This document shows positions 1 through 13,500 of a stretch of 64,000 bases of DNA, piece after piece. The notes below the pieces were generated by a model that saw only the letters and a list, made by a program, of their open reading frames with translations, was not told the DNA's origin and did not search any database. Every line of letters starts with the position of its first letter. Within the stretch, counting starts at the first letter, position 1. The translations under genes were made by a program, and so were the position numbers. The stretch is from NCBI RefSeq assembly GCF_003589595.1, contig NW_020654810.1, positions 12,080,867 through 12,144,866 of the forward strand, in the 5' to 3' direction. The stretch is from Hyposmocoma kahamanoa. Lineage: Eukaryota; Arthropoda; Insecta; Lepidoptera; Cosmopterigidae.

Positions 1-1848
1 TTTTTTTTTATAAAAAAAAGAAGCGGTGATTTACACTTTATTCGCAATGTCAATTGTGGTGAAATCTTAGATAGGCGCGAATATAAAGTAACAAAGAAAA
101 GTTCCCGCAGGAACGATCCATCTCCTGCTCGAAAAAACCATGAGGCTATTCTCCACGTTTATATTTATTTTTATAAGACGTAATATGAGAACATCTGGAC
201 ATGTGTAATAATTATAGATTCAGTAATGCTCCATTCTTTCCTTGTATTGGTATATTATTACATTTAATCAGTATTTGTATTTTCTTTGGCCGTCCATTAT
301 GTTCTTCAATTAGCATATTTAACCATCACCCTTTTTTTGTGAACCGCATTTTACAGTCACATAGGATAGGCTATAGAATAGCAATGTACTTATTATATAG
401 GGTGAGATCGTTAAGTGGGCCCCAAAACCGTAAGTATAAGAGTAACATAAATATAAGCCGTAAATATAAGAGATATCAAAAACTTTTAAACTGATATCGA
501 AAGTACGTTATCTAATGAGTAAAATGTCATCAATAATTTTAAAACAAAACTAGAAGTATCCAAAACTTTAATGTTAAATGCTCCCATACACTTAATATGA
601 CGTTCATAGAGAAGCTTTCGCTAACCTACTTTTAAGAGGTAACGATAAGTTTACAGGTAACGAAACTGCTGCAAATAAAATCGAATAAAAACAAAATACT
701 GTTTATTTTTAAGTAAGTACCAAATTTTGTATTCAAATCAGTTTACGAATGTCATACTATGACATACTAAATACATGAGAGCCCTGAACATTAAAATTTT
801 TGATATTTCTAATTTTATTTAAAAAAAGTTATTGATGCCGTTTTACTCCTTATGTGCCGTATTTTCGATATCAGTTTGAAGGTTTTTGATATCTCTTATA
901 TTTACGGAATAATAGTCACACAAATAGGCACACTTAACGATTACACCTTGTATACTGTTTTGTACTAATAAAGTCATCATATCATATGAACATAATATAA
1001 TATTTGTATGATTTCATATGACCGATTGACTGCATCGTTTGGGCTTGAGCACAATTGGATTTGAAGATTTGATTGATATTATTTTTCTCCCGATGTTAGT
1101 AATTCGTGAACGAGGGACATGAAACCATTCCACGAAGAAACGATAATCTTATTTGTAGTCATAAATCGTTGATTACCGTGTTACCAACACAGGTTATTTA
1201 TTTATTTATAAACTTATTTTAATAAATTTGTAGCTGTAAAAAAGTAATAGGGTCGTCTGCCCAACTTTACATTACCCAAATGGAAATACACGCACAGAAT
1301 CAGACATCATTATAAATGTTCGTGCCCTGTGAACTTTCTTTAATCTCCAAAATAACGCTTACACGTTTCCACTTTTAACATCACCGTGCTGAAACTTGGT
1401 TCTCATGAGAACAATTTAAAATTTTACTGCTAGAGAAACGAAAGTTTATTATGAGTAGAAGTACTTTGACCAACTTTTGTAATTGTAAAAAAATTACTTA
1501 AACTTAGTTCAAATCAAATCAAATCATTTATTGTGTACACACGTCTATAAGATCCTTATTTAACATTGTTGTGTCAGTACGTATTGCCAATTTAACGGCA
1601 TATAAGTTACACAATTAAATTAATTTAACAGTATATACTAAATTTTTATTACAAAATGTCAAACCTTAATTTTAATTTTAATTCTTAATTACATTAATGT
1701 CAGTGTGGTAGTTGACTGTTATTCTATGTTCTTATCATTTAAGTAATCGCTGATTTTATATGCTTTCTATTTCTATTCTATTTTTATATGCTTTCCTAGT
1801 CAATAAATTAAATAATCGCTGTTTAATATTGGCATTGTCGTTAGTCTC
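1..1848. other. AT-rich upstream DNA, no gene seen
   Basis: No convincing coding region, RNA gene or full repeat was recognised here. Short open frames lack any recognisable motif and have the AT-rich composition of chance frames. A (TCAAA)-rich stretch near 1510-1530 could be the 3' tail of a minus-strand retroelement, but nothing coding-like accompanies it. Confidence 0.5.
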
Positions 1849-1898
1849 AAAATTATACAATAAGCTGCCTAATTATAGGCAGCTTATTGTATAATTTT
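1849..1898. repeat. Perfect palindrome, 23-bp arms, 4-nt loop
   Basis: The arm 1849-1871 is exactly complementary to 1876-1898, with ATTA as the loop; the centre reads GCTGCCTAATTATAGGCAGC. It is not attached to a recognisable transposon. It resembles the other short-loop palindromes in this window. Confidence 0.9.
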
Positions 1899-2324
1899 AG
1901 CACCATCGCACAAATATTATCATGAAAGAGAGTAGTTTTACAGGCAACCAGTTTCAATGTATTGTGTCTTCGTGTACTTTCCACCTCGCTGAAGAGTGTG
2001 GGATTTCTCCGAACAAAAAGAACCATTTCAAATATGTATATTGAAGGAACTGTTAATAATGTTAGTTTTTGAACGTGTGGTATGCAGCATACGGCACAAC
2101 CCACAAATTGCCCGAATCTACCTTTTTTGTGCAATCAACACGTTCGTACTTTGTTTGGCATTACCCCAGAACATAATACCGTATCTTATGATTGAGGCTC
2201 GTGGTAAGCCATAAGTAATTCATCTTGTTCTACAACTTTAGATAGTCTCCACAAACCGTATGTAAATCTATTTATTATCATTTATTATGTATATTCTTAA
2301 AAATTTTGTCACTTCCTCTTCCTT

Positions 2325-3384
2325 CTATTTCATATTCGTATAGCTTATGTTATGTTGAGTATATACTTTATTAATTTTGTGTTTAAAATTCGTATACACT
2401 GTTTTATTCAGATTAATTTGTAGTCTATTATCTTGTAACCAATTTATTATAAATATTATTTCATTGCTTATTTCTTGGTTAAGTATACTGTTTATCAATG
2501 TCAAAAATTGCAGTACTATCATCCGCAAACATTAGCATAGGATATTTTGTAGCTGTAGGTAAGTCATTGATATACATAAGGAACAATAGAGGGCCTAGTA
2601 CACTTCCGTGGGGTACTCCATGCAACACTGTAGTATTTATTAGTTGAAAAATATGATATGTCAGTTTTAATTTTAGTCGATATTTTATTAATGACATGCA
2701 TTGCATTTGTTTACGATTAGTCAAGTACGACTCTAATAGTTTGTGTACATTCCCTGTGAACCTCTGAACCTCTGTTTTTCTAAAACGATTTTATGATTCA
2801 CGAAATCAAAAGCCTTTGTCAAATCCATGTATAGTGTTATGATAGGTTTACTTTTATCTGTTGCTTTTAGAACTGTAACTCGTAAATAGCCAAATTAATT
2901 GACTGATTCTTCCTAAAGCCCTTCTGCTTATTGATTAAAATTTTATTTGTCTCGAAGTATGATAGCATGTTTTCTTAGATAACTTTCTCATAAATCTTAG
3001 CTAGAACTAGAATGAGAGAAATAGGCCTGTAGTTGTTAATATTTTCTTTATCATCTTTCTTATATAAGGATTCAACTATTGATATTTTTAATTCTTCGGG
3101 GAATGTTCCGTGCTCTAATGACAAATTTATTAAATATGCCAGTATTGGAGATATAAATTCAGATACATAATTAACCATCATTGCATTTATCTCATCATTC
3201 TGTCCTCTGTGTGCTTTTTTAATTTGTTTATTGTTTGTTTAATGTACTTATCTGTGGTTGGTCTCATAAACACGGAATAACTTGTGTATGGTGTTTCGGT
3301 GTGTATATTTGCAGCTGAATTATTCGTCAGATTTGCTTCTTGTGCTTGGTCTATATAATAGTCATTAAATGCATGCATTGGCAA
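2325..3384 (-). pseudogene. Non-LTR retrotransposon reverse transcriptase relic
   Basis: Four consecutive minus-strand open segments (3384-3187, 3181-2975, 2724-2479, 2528-2325) read in order as a reverse transcriptase. Upstream is a Lys-rich stretch ending in a thumb-like helix, then a segment with NNYRPISLI, typical of the RT N-terminal region of LINE ORF2. Next comes GSVLGPLLFLMYINDLP followed by the catalytic motif FADDS, with the paired aspartates still present. Frames change between segments, and neither an endonuclease nor a C-terminal domain was found, so this is a 5'-truncated, inactive copy. The motif set is that of the Jockey/CR1 group; the exact clade cannot be set by eye. Confidence 0.85.
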
Positions 3385-3621
3385 TTTGTGTTGGATCTGT
3401 TAGATATTTATCTTTGTAAAATATTCTGTTGCCATTTATTTTAGATATTTTAACGTTACGGCTGTTTATTACTTGTCGTGTTGCCTTAAATTTATTAAAA
3501 AGTTAAATTTCTTTGTTAACTTTTAAGTAAAGAGTTACTTTAAAAGCGTACTTGTCGACACGGACATATTGATAATATTATCGTTATTCCTATACTTATA
3601 CAGAGTTAAAATTATTTTCAT

Positions 3622-4100
3622 AATTTATTTATTTATTTATTGTACAGAAGAAATAAAAATACATTTAGTAACAAAGAAAACACAAACAAAAGGTACTGCT
3701 TATTTGTAACAGAAATTTCTTCCTGCAGACCTAAATACAGGAGACAATAATTACAATAACGAGTTTACGAGCACCACAAAATAAAAATTATGACTTAAAA
3801 AAAGATATGTCAAAAACATTAGATTATTAAAACTATATAAATATTTAGATAAATACATATTTCGTACTATAATACCTATAAAACGGATGGAACAGTCGAT
3901 AAAAGTACTCCTTAACTCTCTTTTTGAAAATTGCCAAGGATTTACTATTATGAACAGTAATGGGAAGAGCATTCCAAAGTCTAACCGCGTGAACGAAGGA
4001 GTGAGAATAAAAACCGAAAAGGATGAAAAAGATAACTGGGACCTAACGAGAGAGCAACAGGGCTTATCCCTGTCCCAGGGGACTTGAAAAAGCTGAAACG
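3622..4100 (-). pseudogene. LINE ORF2 C-terminus, 3' UTR and TAAA tail
   Basis: Reading the minus strand from about 4060 gives VRLWNALPITVHNSKSLAIF followed by KKRVKEYF, the usual extreme C-terminus of Jockey/CR1-like LINE ORF2 proteins (a W-N-x-L-P motif, then a basic helix). A stop follows near 3850, then an AT-rich 3' UTR that ends in (TAAA)n, seen on the + strand as TTTATTTATTTATT near 3625-3640. This is the typical structure of a 5'-truncated LINE insertion. It lies only about 150 bases upstream of the CpG-rich block in front of GTPase exon 1. It may belong to the same element type as 2325-3384, but the two do not join directly. Confidence 0.8.
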
Positions 4101-4254
4101 CTCTTTCAAATACCCAGAAGACATAGGGTTGTGCAGAATATTATAGAGAACGGAGACAGTATGCAAATCCCCCGGAGACTTAATTTTATATTTTAAAATT
4201 ATAATTATAACGTTAAAAAATGCATAAGCATATTATTTTATTTCTTTAATCTAG

Positions 4255-4472
4255 ATGTTACGAATATGTAGTAGAGAAAGGCGTGCGTTGTGCGCCGGGC
4301 CGCAGCCAGCCACACTCCGACGCGCCGCCTGCCGCCATTCGCCACTCGCCGTGCGCATTCGGATCTGAGCGCACGTCGCGTCGCTCACCATCCCATCCCT
4401 TATCGCGCCATTCGCATAAACATCACTGTGAACATCCATATATTATAGTATGTGTTTAGTGAATCCTAAAAT
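4255..4472 (+). promoter_or_regulatory. CpG-rich promoter/5' UTR block of the GTPase gene
   Basis: Positions 4280-4420 are strikingly GC- and CpG-rich (GCGCCGGGCCGCAGCC, CGCGCCGCCTGCCGCC, CGCACGTCGCGTCGC) in otherwise AT-rich surroundings, and lie directly before the first coding exon. No TATA box is obvious. The transcription start cannot be fixed from sequence; the likely range is within this block, so that it also forms the 5' UTR. An in-frame TAA at 4467-4469 separates it from the start codon. Confidence 0.6.
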
Positions 4473-4567
4473 ATGAAGGGTAGACATCAATTTCGCCGCA
4501 GATTTAGTCTGCAACCATCGTTTATGAAAGAAGACCACGACGAAGAACGGAGGCCTCATAGCCACAG
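4473..4567 (+). CDS. GTPase exon 1 (N-terminal extension)
   Basis: Encodes residues 1-31 plus two bases of Arg32: a basic stretch (MKGRHQFRRRFSLQPSF) followed by an acidic/His segment. The ATG is chosen because A lies at -3, an in-frame TAA sits two codons upstream, the CpG-rich block is just 5', and the donor CACAG|GTGATT has the phase needed by exon 2. No P-loop is encoded here. The weakest point is that the exon is assigned over a 33.8-kb intron; transcript data would settle it. Confidence 0.8.
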
Positions 4568-7500
4568 GTGATTTCATTTGTGCATTTTATACTTTTCACC
4601 TAACTCTTCTTGCATTACTCAAATTTACAGTCTTATTTTATAATTGTAATTACAAGATTTTAATTATAAGTCAGTCTACGCCGTAGCATGTTTTCTCGTA
4701 GCGTCGTCGTCTCGTAGACGCTTTGTTTGGGTTCGTGTCGTAGACCTCTGATTCATTAATTAATAATGGAGTTATGTTGACTCATAATTAACTATTTGCA
4801 ACTTCATCAGAAGTTGGAAACAAAACTTTAAGAGTCATAACAATTTTGAATATAGTAGTTGCCTATATTAAAAATTTTGAGTAGGTGGAACAAATTTTAT
4901 GAAAAACTACAAATGGATTAGGTACAGTAATCAACGGGTTAAAATCTATCGCTTATTCTTCTCAATGGGTTAAAAACACACGTATCGATAAATCAGTGAT
5001 CATTTGCGGAGACAGCCTTTGTGGACTCGTTAACTTCGAGAAGAAAGGCAATTTTCTACCATTTGTCTTTTTTTACAAAACTGCCACTAGCTTCAAGGTC
5101 ACATCAAAAGAAATGTTTTAAAAGACCTAAATTGTCTTTAATCTTTGTTGATTACCGGAACCTGAAAATAAAGCCCTTGTCATGAATTTTGGGACAGAAT
5201 ATGTTACTAAACCTACAGTAATGTTTAGTTTTTTATTGTTTTTCTTCGAGTTACTTTTCAGAGATTTTTTTTAAATATATTTAAAATTGACTATAAAAGA
5301 TGTTTATAAAGAACCGGAGGTGCAATCTGTGATTACAGAAAGGTGACAGGACCACAAAGCACTGATCAAAATAATTTGAGATTAATTGTCTTGTGTCTGA
5401 GTTAAACGTTGAATATTAACCAATTTCATTATTTAAAAGTTTAAGCGTCTCAACAGAAACGATGGAGATTAAGCAAAATTATAAACAAAGAAAAAGTTAA
5501 AATTGTCAAATAAATTAAACTGAACTCTGGGGTTGGATGTAGTATTAATATACTACATTCTATCTATATGTACTTGCATTTAATAATATATTTCAAAACA
5601 TAAAAATTGTAATAAAAAATATACCTAACAATTTTTTTGAGATTCATCATCGTCAATGATGAACATACAGTGTTCGTATTCTGCTAATTTCAAATAATCT
5701 CAGTTATGTGCGATAGAGTGTCAATGACAAAATTTTGTAATTTTGGTATTCAGCTAAAATTAGCACCTTGACCGTGGCTAGCTATCGAGCTACTATTCAA
5801 CGATATTGCATTTTTATGGTATTCTACTCTTCAATGTCGAATCGATGTCACGTCGATGGTGTAGTCTACTAAATACGTGACATAAAAAATATATTTACAC
5901 TCAGCTTAAAATTAATAAAATAAATAACACAATCGCAACTACATTTATAGATGAAATTACAGGCACAAGGTACTTGTCAACTTATATCTCAGGGTAACAG
6001 GGCCCAGGACTTGTTCGTTCCGTCACTTTGTATTATAAATAAAAAGATATCACCAGCAAAAATTATACCCTTTGGCGTCTGTTGGAAATGTTTGCGTCAC
6101 AAATTTATATTTATATATTTTACATGGATAGAGGGTGGGAAAATCAATTAATTACATGAAAAAATATTCAAAGCAAATATACCTTTTCGCACGATTTACG
6201 CTCCATTGGGTTCGCGAAATAACAAATTAATTTACTTCTATTTTTACTAATTGAGATTAATAAAAATAGAAGTAGAATGTCAGTAAAATTACAATGACCA
6301 ATGGTTTCAAAAATTAGTAGTTTTGGGGTCCAGGACGTACGCTGGACAGTGGGCACCTCTAAGGTAAATGATTAAGGCCATAGTTTATCAGGCTAGCCCA
6401 CTAAGTGTTGAAAATTTTATATGCTAGTCTTCGAAAATACGAATTGTCATCATTATGTAGCCAGCATGTATTCCACTATAATGGTCTAAAAAGCATGCTA
6501 GAAGAATGACTTTTGTAAAATATCGCCTTAAATTAACACGATTTTTCGCAATCAGACTAAATTACTATCAAACTCACAAATGTAAAATTCTAGAATTTTC
6601 TTTATATCTACTGAACTTTGTAAATACAGTTTCTACGAGCATAAAAAGGTAATTAAGCATGTCGAGTAATTGGCAAAGTAAATTTCCCTTTTTCGTACAC
6701 AGTGCATGAATACGGAAATATTTTGTGCGTTTAATTAAAAACATTTTAACCCGTCGTGTGATGGCTGAAGGTATTTTATCGAAATTTTAATTTTACGCGA
6801 AGTTTTTAACCAGGCTTTTCAAAGCGTAAGCTTTGACATTTCTTGTTAATTTAATTGACATGTTAAACAATCATTGTCAGTACAGTCAAAAGAAAATATG
6901 ATTCATCGTCAACCCATTTATTTTTAAGTCACATTGCTGGGAAAGGTTTAGGCTATAGCCGCCGCGCTAGGACAATGCGGGTTGGGAACTTCACACGTTT
7001 TCCGAAGATGTTGAACTTTCTTTGACGTGCAGGTTTTATTACGATATTTTGCTTAACCGGAAAGTTTGAAAACCGATCTTGTGTCGTCGCAAGGAACTGG
7101 CAGGGTCGCCATGTATGGATGGGACCGCGAGGTAATAGAAACACGACCATCCGGTTCAATGTAACTTTTAATACTGCTCAACGATTACATGAGCATATTA
7201 TAGGTAAATACATAATAGTTATGATTAACAAGTGGCTATACTACAACTAAGTATACGTCAAATTAAATTTCGCACGTAAATTCCGAGAAATTCAGTGATA
7301 CGAGTCCGTATTCGAACCCATGGCCTCTGCTTGAGAGGCGATAAGTCAAAACATTACGATGCCACGTCTTCCAAATAATAAATAAGAAAATATGATTGTG
7401 TTATTAATATTTATTATTAATATAATAATTGAAAGTCCAATATCGTTTTACAACTTGTTTATTTTACATTTACACTTGTGTTCTTACTCTATTCCATGTA

Positions 7501-10500
7501 ATAATGTTTCTTTTGCCCTTTCATGCCCCTTAAAATTTCGTAATTTAATGTGTCAAAAGCATTGACTTACAAATAAATGGACGACGGGTCTAATACAAAA
7601 CCACGAAAAAAATGTCCCAAGTCAACCTATTCGAAATTTAAATTGTAATGTCATCGCAGTATCGCGCTGTCAGTAGAACAAATGAAGACTGTCGCGCTCT
7701 GTATACGATTTTAGCGCCTTACAAGTGCGGACACTTTTTAGCGCGGACCCGACGTCCATATAATTGTAAGTCAATGGTCAAAAGTTTAATTATAATTTTA
7801 TACAATTTCTATATCCTTACAATGGAAAGGTTCACGAGTTTTAACGACGCCACTCAGGTCATTGCGATTTAAAGCTTTGAGTGGCACTGGGTATGACTTT
7901 GCCTTGTCATTTGGGGTGAAAAAAAATATGTCTCGTATAGTTTGATTTCAATCACAGTTTCATAGATCATCAGTGGGTTTAGTAAATTCACGTGTACATT
8001 TCAAAGTTTTTTTGCTCTTACTTAATTTATTTAGGGCTTTGATATTTATTGAACATGTCAACCCCATTACAAAAAATATCTCAAGAAAACACTGAATATA
8101 AAATCCAGACAGATAAATCAAAATACTTCCTATCCAAATATGTGTACAAAATCTTCGCGGCACTACTTGTTGGCTCCGACAAAACGGATTCAAACCACCC
8201 AATATTAAATGTACGAAAACCAGCCTGTGCAAATAACGGCGCCCTGATAGGTTCCGTCCGAACACACTCCAGGAGCAAATGATGTACATCCTCAGGACTT
8301 CACACACTTCGCAACTCGATGAGTTCACCCTTCGCATCAAATTCAAAAATTTTTGTACGGTGTAACGTGGATCGAAGCGTATGCGCGCTGATAATTTAAC
8401 CTGTGCTTAATTTAACATGGTCAAACCAAGGAACACGAGGAGACTCGCTCGGCATGGTCTTATACCAGATTCCTTTTTCCTGGGACCTCATATCGAAATA
8501 TTCCTTCCAGCAAGAATGGAACTTGCTGTTATTGTTAGCAACTACTTCGGAGAAGTCAGGCACAATGTCAACCTCAGGCCCCTCTGAAGCAGCCGCAATG
8601 GCTAACCGGTCCACTTCCTCATTGTTTTATTTTATAATGGAAATTTTCCAATATAAAATACAAAATTTGAATGGAATAGTCGTGTTATCCATCACAGGGC
8701 AAATTCATTGGAAACGCAACCCACATCTACAATACAATAATATAAAAAGAAAACATCAAATAAACGCACATACTCGTATGTACAAAAATGTTTTTAACTA
8801 AAACAAAGAAACGAAGTGTCAAAAGAATTTGTATTTCCTGCAATACCTACTTACTACTTACTATCATTACATCAGTGAGTTATATGGAAGGATAATTAAG
8901 TTCAGCAATTTATTAACATCATGATTATAATTGTGAATAAATGTTTACTCTTCGACCTACGATTTTTTAAAAGAAAATTAACGTAATATAATGCCTATTA
9001 GAATTTGTGTTATTGTGTGTAATTCACTTTTGTTTTATGTTAACTTTTGCTGTTATTATTAAGATCCCTTTCATGAGAATAATAGTATAGAAGCTAATAA
9101 AAAATAAATTATTTTTTTTATCAAGAGGTATCTAAAGTAAGTAACTAATAACAAATAAATAGTACTACGACATCTATACGAAGTTTCGGATAGGTAATAA
9201 AACACTGTTTCTACATAATGTTATTTTTTTTACTCAGATCATTTACTTGGATCATGTTTCACCCCTGTATGCCATTATTACACATCAACAACCGAACACT
9301 CAATGTGCTGTCTTCTAAGACAATAAACTCTTCTTCTTCTTGTTATGGTATCGATCGCATACACTACAATGCTTGCCATCGTGGTGAAAGGATTTGCCTT
9401 GCCCAGGATACGCCAAACGGGAAAAGAATGGTACGTCACGCGGGAGCCTCCTTTCGTGCACCCCACAAAATTACTGCAGACTCACTACCGACTTGGCCCC
9501 ATAAATTGATATGGACACAAATTCCCTTCATTATTTAAAAAAAGAGATTCAAGTTATATTACGTTTATACCTTGAAATGTAGCGGCCTTTTTCATATAAT
9601 CTTCGTTACAAACGTCACACACTTCATTGTTCTTGTGTCGCTCACAGTACGCGACAGAGCATTGTAAATAGTATTCAGCTTACATCCACTCCTTCCTTCC
9701 TTTTCCCACTGCGGTGCCTTTTGTATAATGTAGGCATTTGAATGATGCTAACGTAAATAGTTATGTAAACTGTGACCTAACACCTTTGCCATAAACCCGT
9801 GCTTAGAAGAAAAAGCATATAAGGATTTATGCTTTATTTAAATTTGCAAAAAATAAAAAAGATGTTGCACATATTATTGTTGTATTCCCATCGGGGTAGC
9901 CAGATACAACAGCATTACACTTGCTACGATCCTGACATACTCCTTTCGTCAAATCTACACGCTTCAGCGCTTTCATGCATATTCGTCGGTTAAGGGTAGT
10001 CTTGACCTGCCCTTTCTTTAAGACGTCCTCAATTTGGTTACCGTAAGTTCGCCTTGGTCGGCCCTTATCAATTTGCCCGCTTATTCTTGCCTTATAAAAC
10101 TGTTTCGTCAACCTTCTCATTATTTATTATTTCTACATCCCAAAATCTAAATGCATCCCTTTCTCTATTTTTGCCACTATATCTTCTTCACACCGTAACG
10201 CTCTCTTTTCGCTCTGTTCCGTAACTGGCCCATAAGAGTCATTATAATACATTGGCATATTGCTGGAATAGCAATACTGCATGCAATCCGTTTAAATTAA
10301 TGTAATGCCATTGCTTGTCATCGAAATGTGCGTTTATTACTATTACGCTTATACTGAAGTAACGTTGACTATAATAAACGTATAAGACGCAATAACATAC
10401 TACATTATGTATGGTTTACGTTCAAATTATGCTGGTAATGATGATATCTTTGTATCGTAATACAGGTCTTTATCAATGCGTTAACATTGGCGTAGAGAAG

Positions 10501-13500
10501 TGTTTTTAGAATTCTAATAGAATTTACACCTGCAGACAGGTTCTCTGTCTATGCGAAACTCTACGTACTAAAATTCTCCACAGACCGAGAGTATACAGTA
10601 CCTGCAACCGTTCAACTAATATCTACCGCAGCACTGTGTTCCGGATCAAAGGATAAAAAGAGCTAATAATATACAAGCGCCTATCGCTTAAGATGAAATA
10701 TATCGACCTGGAATGCAACGGGCTCAGTCGTAGTAGCCCTCAGGTCCTTGCGATTTAAAACTCTGAGTAGAACTGCAACTGTTATGAGTGGGCGTATTGC
10801 TTACCACCAGGCCTACAAATTGTTCGTGCCGTCACTTGTTAATAATAAAAGAAAAGAATTCTAAAAATACCTTTTACATCAAAGTTGATTTGTGTAGGAG
10901 TGATTTGTTATCGTAATTTTGTTTACGAACCTATTTTTATTTTTGCTGTTTTCTTCTTTCTTTTAATCTATGTGCGTTTTGGGAAACTGTTATTGCAAAG
11001 GGTCATTTAAACAAGTATGCATTTGTTGTACACACGATAGCAACTATATCTAAGAAGTTTAACCTATATAGATACTTGAGATATATAAACACATTGTATT
11101 AATATTGTATTCCAAATAATAACAAACAACAATAAGACGTAAATCAGGTTTTTACCTAAACAGAAACAGGTCCCTAAAGTAACACATTCGCCTTTTCAAG
11201 GAAATCGGCTGTTTTCCTATGCCGTCAGGATGTACGAAATATACAAGAGACGGATACTAGCGGCTTTGTTCAAATGATGATATGTTCGACTATAGCAAGT
11301 AATGTGACTATACAAAATTTCAACAATTTAGACAATTTCATCAATTTAAACAATAATAATAAATAATAATAATAAATTAATTTGCCATAATAATAATACA
11401 ACATGCATAGTGTACAGTAAGTAAGTATCAAAGTATAAGTAGATATGACCGGTGGTACTTAAAAAATGAAAACCTATGCTATAACAATGAATCAAAGAAA
11501 ACAAGAACAAGATGTTGATTAAAGAATATTGTTCGACTTGAAACTATAGCATATTGAATATCTATGTCAAACCAATTAAGTAGTGCATATTTGTTAGTAA
11601 CTGTATTTAGTCTTATGAGCTATGTTAATAAAAGCGAAGACGACAATTATATTAAATTACTGGATTAAACTAAATCAAATTAAGTTAGATCAAATCAAAT
11701 TACATATTATATAAGTTACACGAAAGTAGTTAGTTGTCACGAAAGACAATCGAGTTCATTCTTCGTGCTATCTATCATCTTCATAATAATGTTGGTGCTC
11801 CCCGACAACTCAATGACGCACTTTTTTTACCATAATTGCGTAAAAGTCATTCACGCATTGCGGATGCAAACATGCCAGAGGCGTTGCAAAAGGGATCATC
11901 AACATAATCCTAAAGATTTTGCGCGCTGTTTAAAGTTGGACTGAAGTTCTTCAAAGTCGGTAACGCGTTTTCGATATTAGAGATGTTTCCTTAATATAAA
12001 TTGTATAGTATAAGAAATAGCACCTCGCTTATGTGACGTAGTTATACACAATAAACACATCACTATTTGGAATAGTGTAATATAAAATATAGGTTGCTGT
12101 TCACGTATTCTTTCAGTCGAAACAGTCCAATGTAATTTGTGCCAATGTAAATCCCGTAGTGTACAGTTTCTGTGAGTAGGAAAATGGCTGGGACAAACAG
12201 ACGTTATTGCGTAGCTATGTATGCCATACGATGTGCATTTTTATATATGTATATGCCATAGTGATTGATAACAAATAAAACTGAGTTATACATAGGGCGC
12301 ACTATAAGTTTCCGGAACTGGTCACTTACATAAACAATATTTAAAAAGTAATTAGAATATTTGAAAATGGAACTCTTTGACTGTAGAATACAGTTTGTTT
12401 CATCTAACTGTCACTTGTTTTTACATTGTGGCGCCATTTTAGAAATTGGTTATCTACATCACCATGGATTTAACTCGTGAAAATTTTCGTAGTATGATTT
12501 TCTTCGACTTTAAGTGTAATTGAACAGCTCAGCGGAGCTTTGCTCGGCTTCAAACTTTTGGCGATGAAGCACCATGCAAGACGACTATTTATATCTGGTT
12601 TGCAGAATTCAAACGCGGTCGTGTGAATCTCAGTGACGAATTTCGTGATGGTCGCACGGTCCCCAAGCAGCACACCCATATCTAAATAATATACTATAAG
12701 ACATCTAATAGAATTTAATTTTAAAAATTTTTCTCGGCTACTTTATAGTCATTCTTTAAAAATAAAAATGGCGATAAGAATTTAAAACTTTTTTCAAAAC
12801 ACAGTTGGGAGCATTTGTCTATAGCTTTATCTATAGAAAAACTTTAGAATACGAAAAGATTATTTTTACTTGCTTTAGTGTAGTTGAACTTGTCGAAGAA
12901 TATTCCTCCTATGAGATTTTTATGATTGTCTACAAAACGCGATGTTTCTAAGCGATTATTTCTTTTGACAGTATTACAAAACCCTTATAAGGTTTTACCA
13001 AATAATGAGCGCTTTATGCAATAAAAAACTTTTCAAAACACTACGTCAAAAAAACAATTGGAAAAAATCCAATTTGTCACAAAAAAAAAACGTTATTCTG
13101 CATAATTGTATGGAATGTGTTATAATATGACTAGAAAGGTGGATAAATTTACTATCATTTAAATATAAGGAATATTTTAATGACATACCTACCTTATGAT
13201 GGAAGAAATAAAATTTTCATTACAAAATTGAGGTTATTTTTTCACGCCAACCACATTTCACACAATGATTTCACTGTATTCTATTGATAAACGGCACAAT
13301 ACACATACACAACATTGAAGTACAGTAGTTTACGCGCTCATTTCATTTGTTTTTATCATTTCACAACACGGAATCACTTCACAATGTTTATTTATTTGTC
13401 AACAAACAAATGCCGGCCATGACCGGCCCGAACGCGAATGACGACTATTGTATCCAGCGTTGCCAGTTTGTAGGGAATTCCCATTGACTTACAAATAAAT

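Noticed and set aside
8049..8282. 77-codon + frame
   Set aside because: Antisense to the minus-strand LINE C-terminus, which carries the recognisable motifs.
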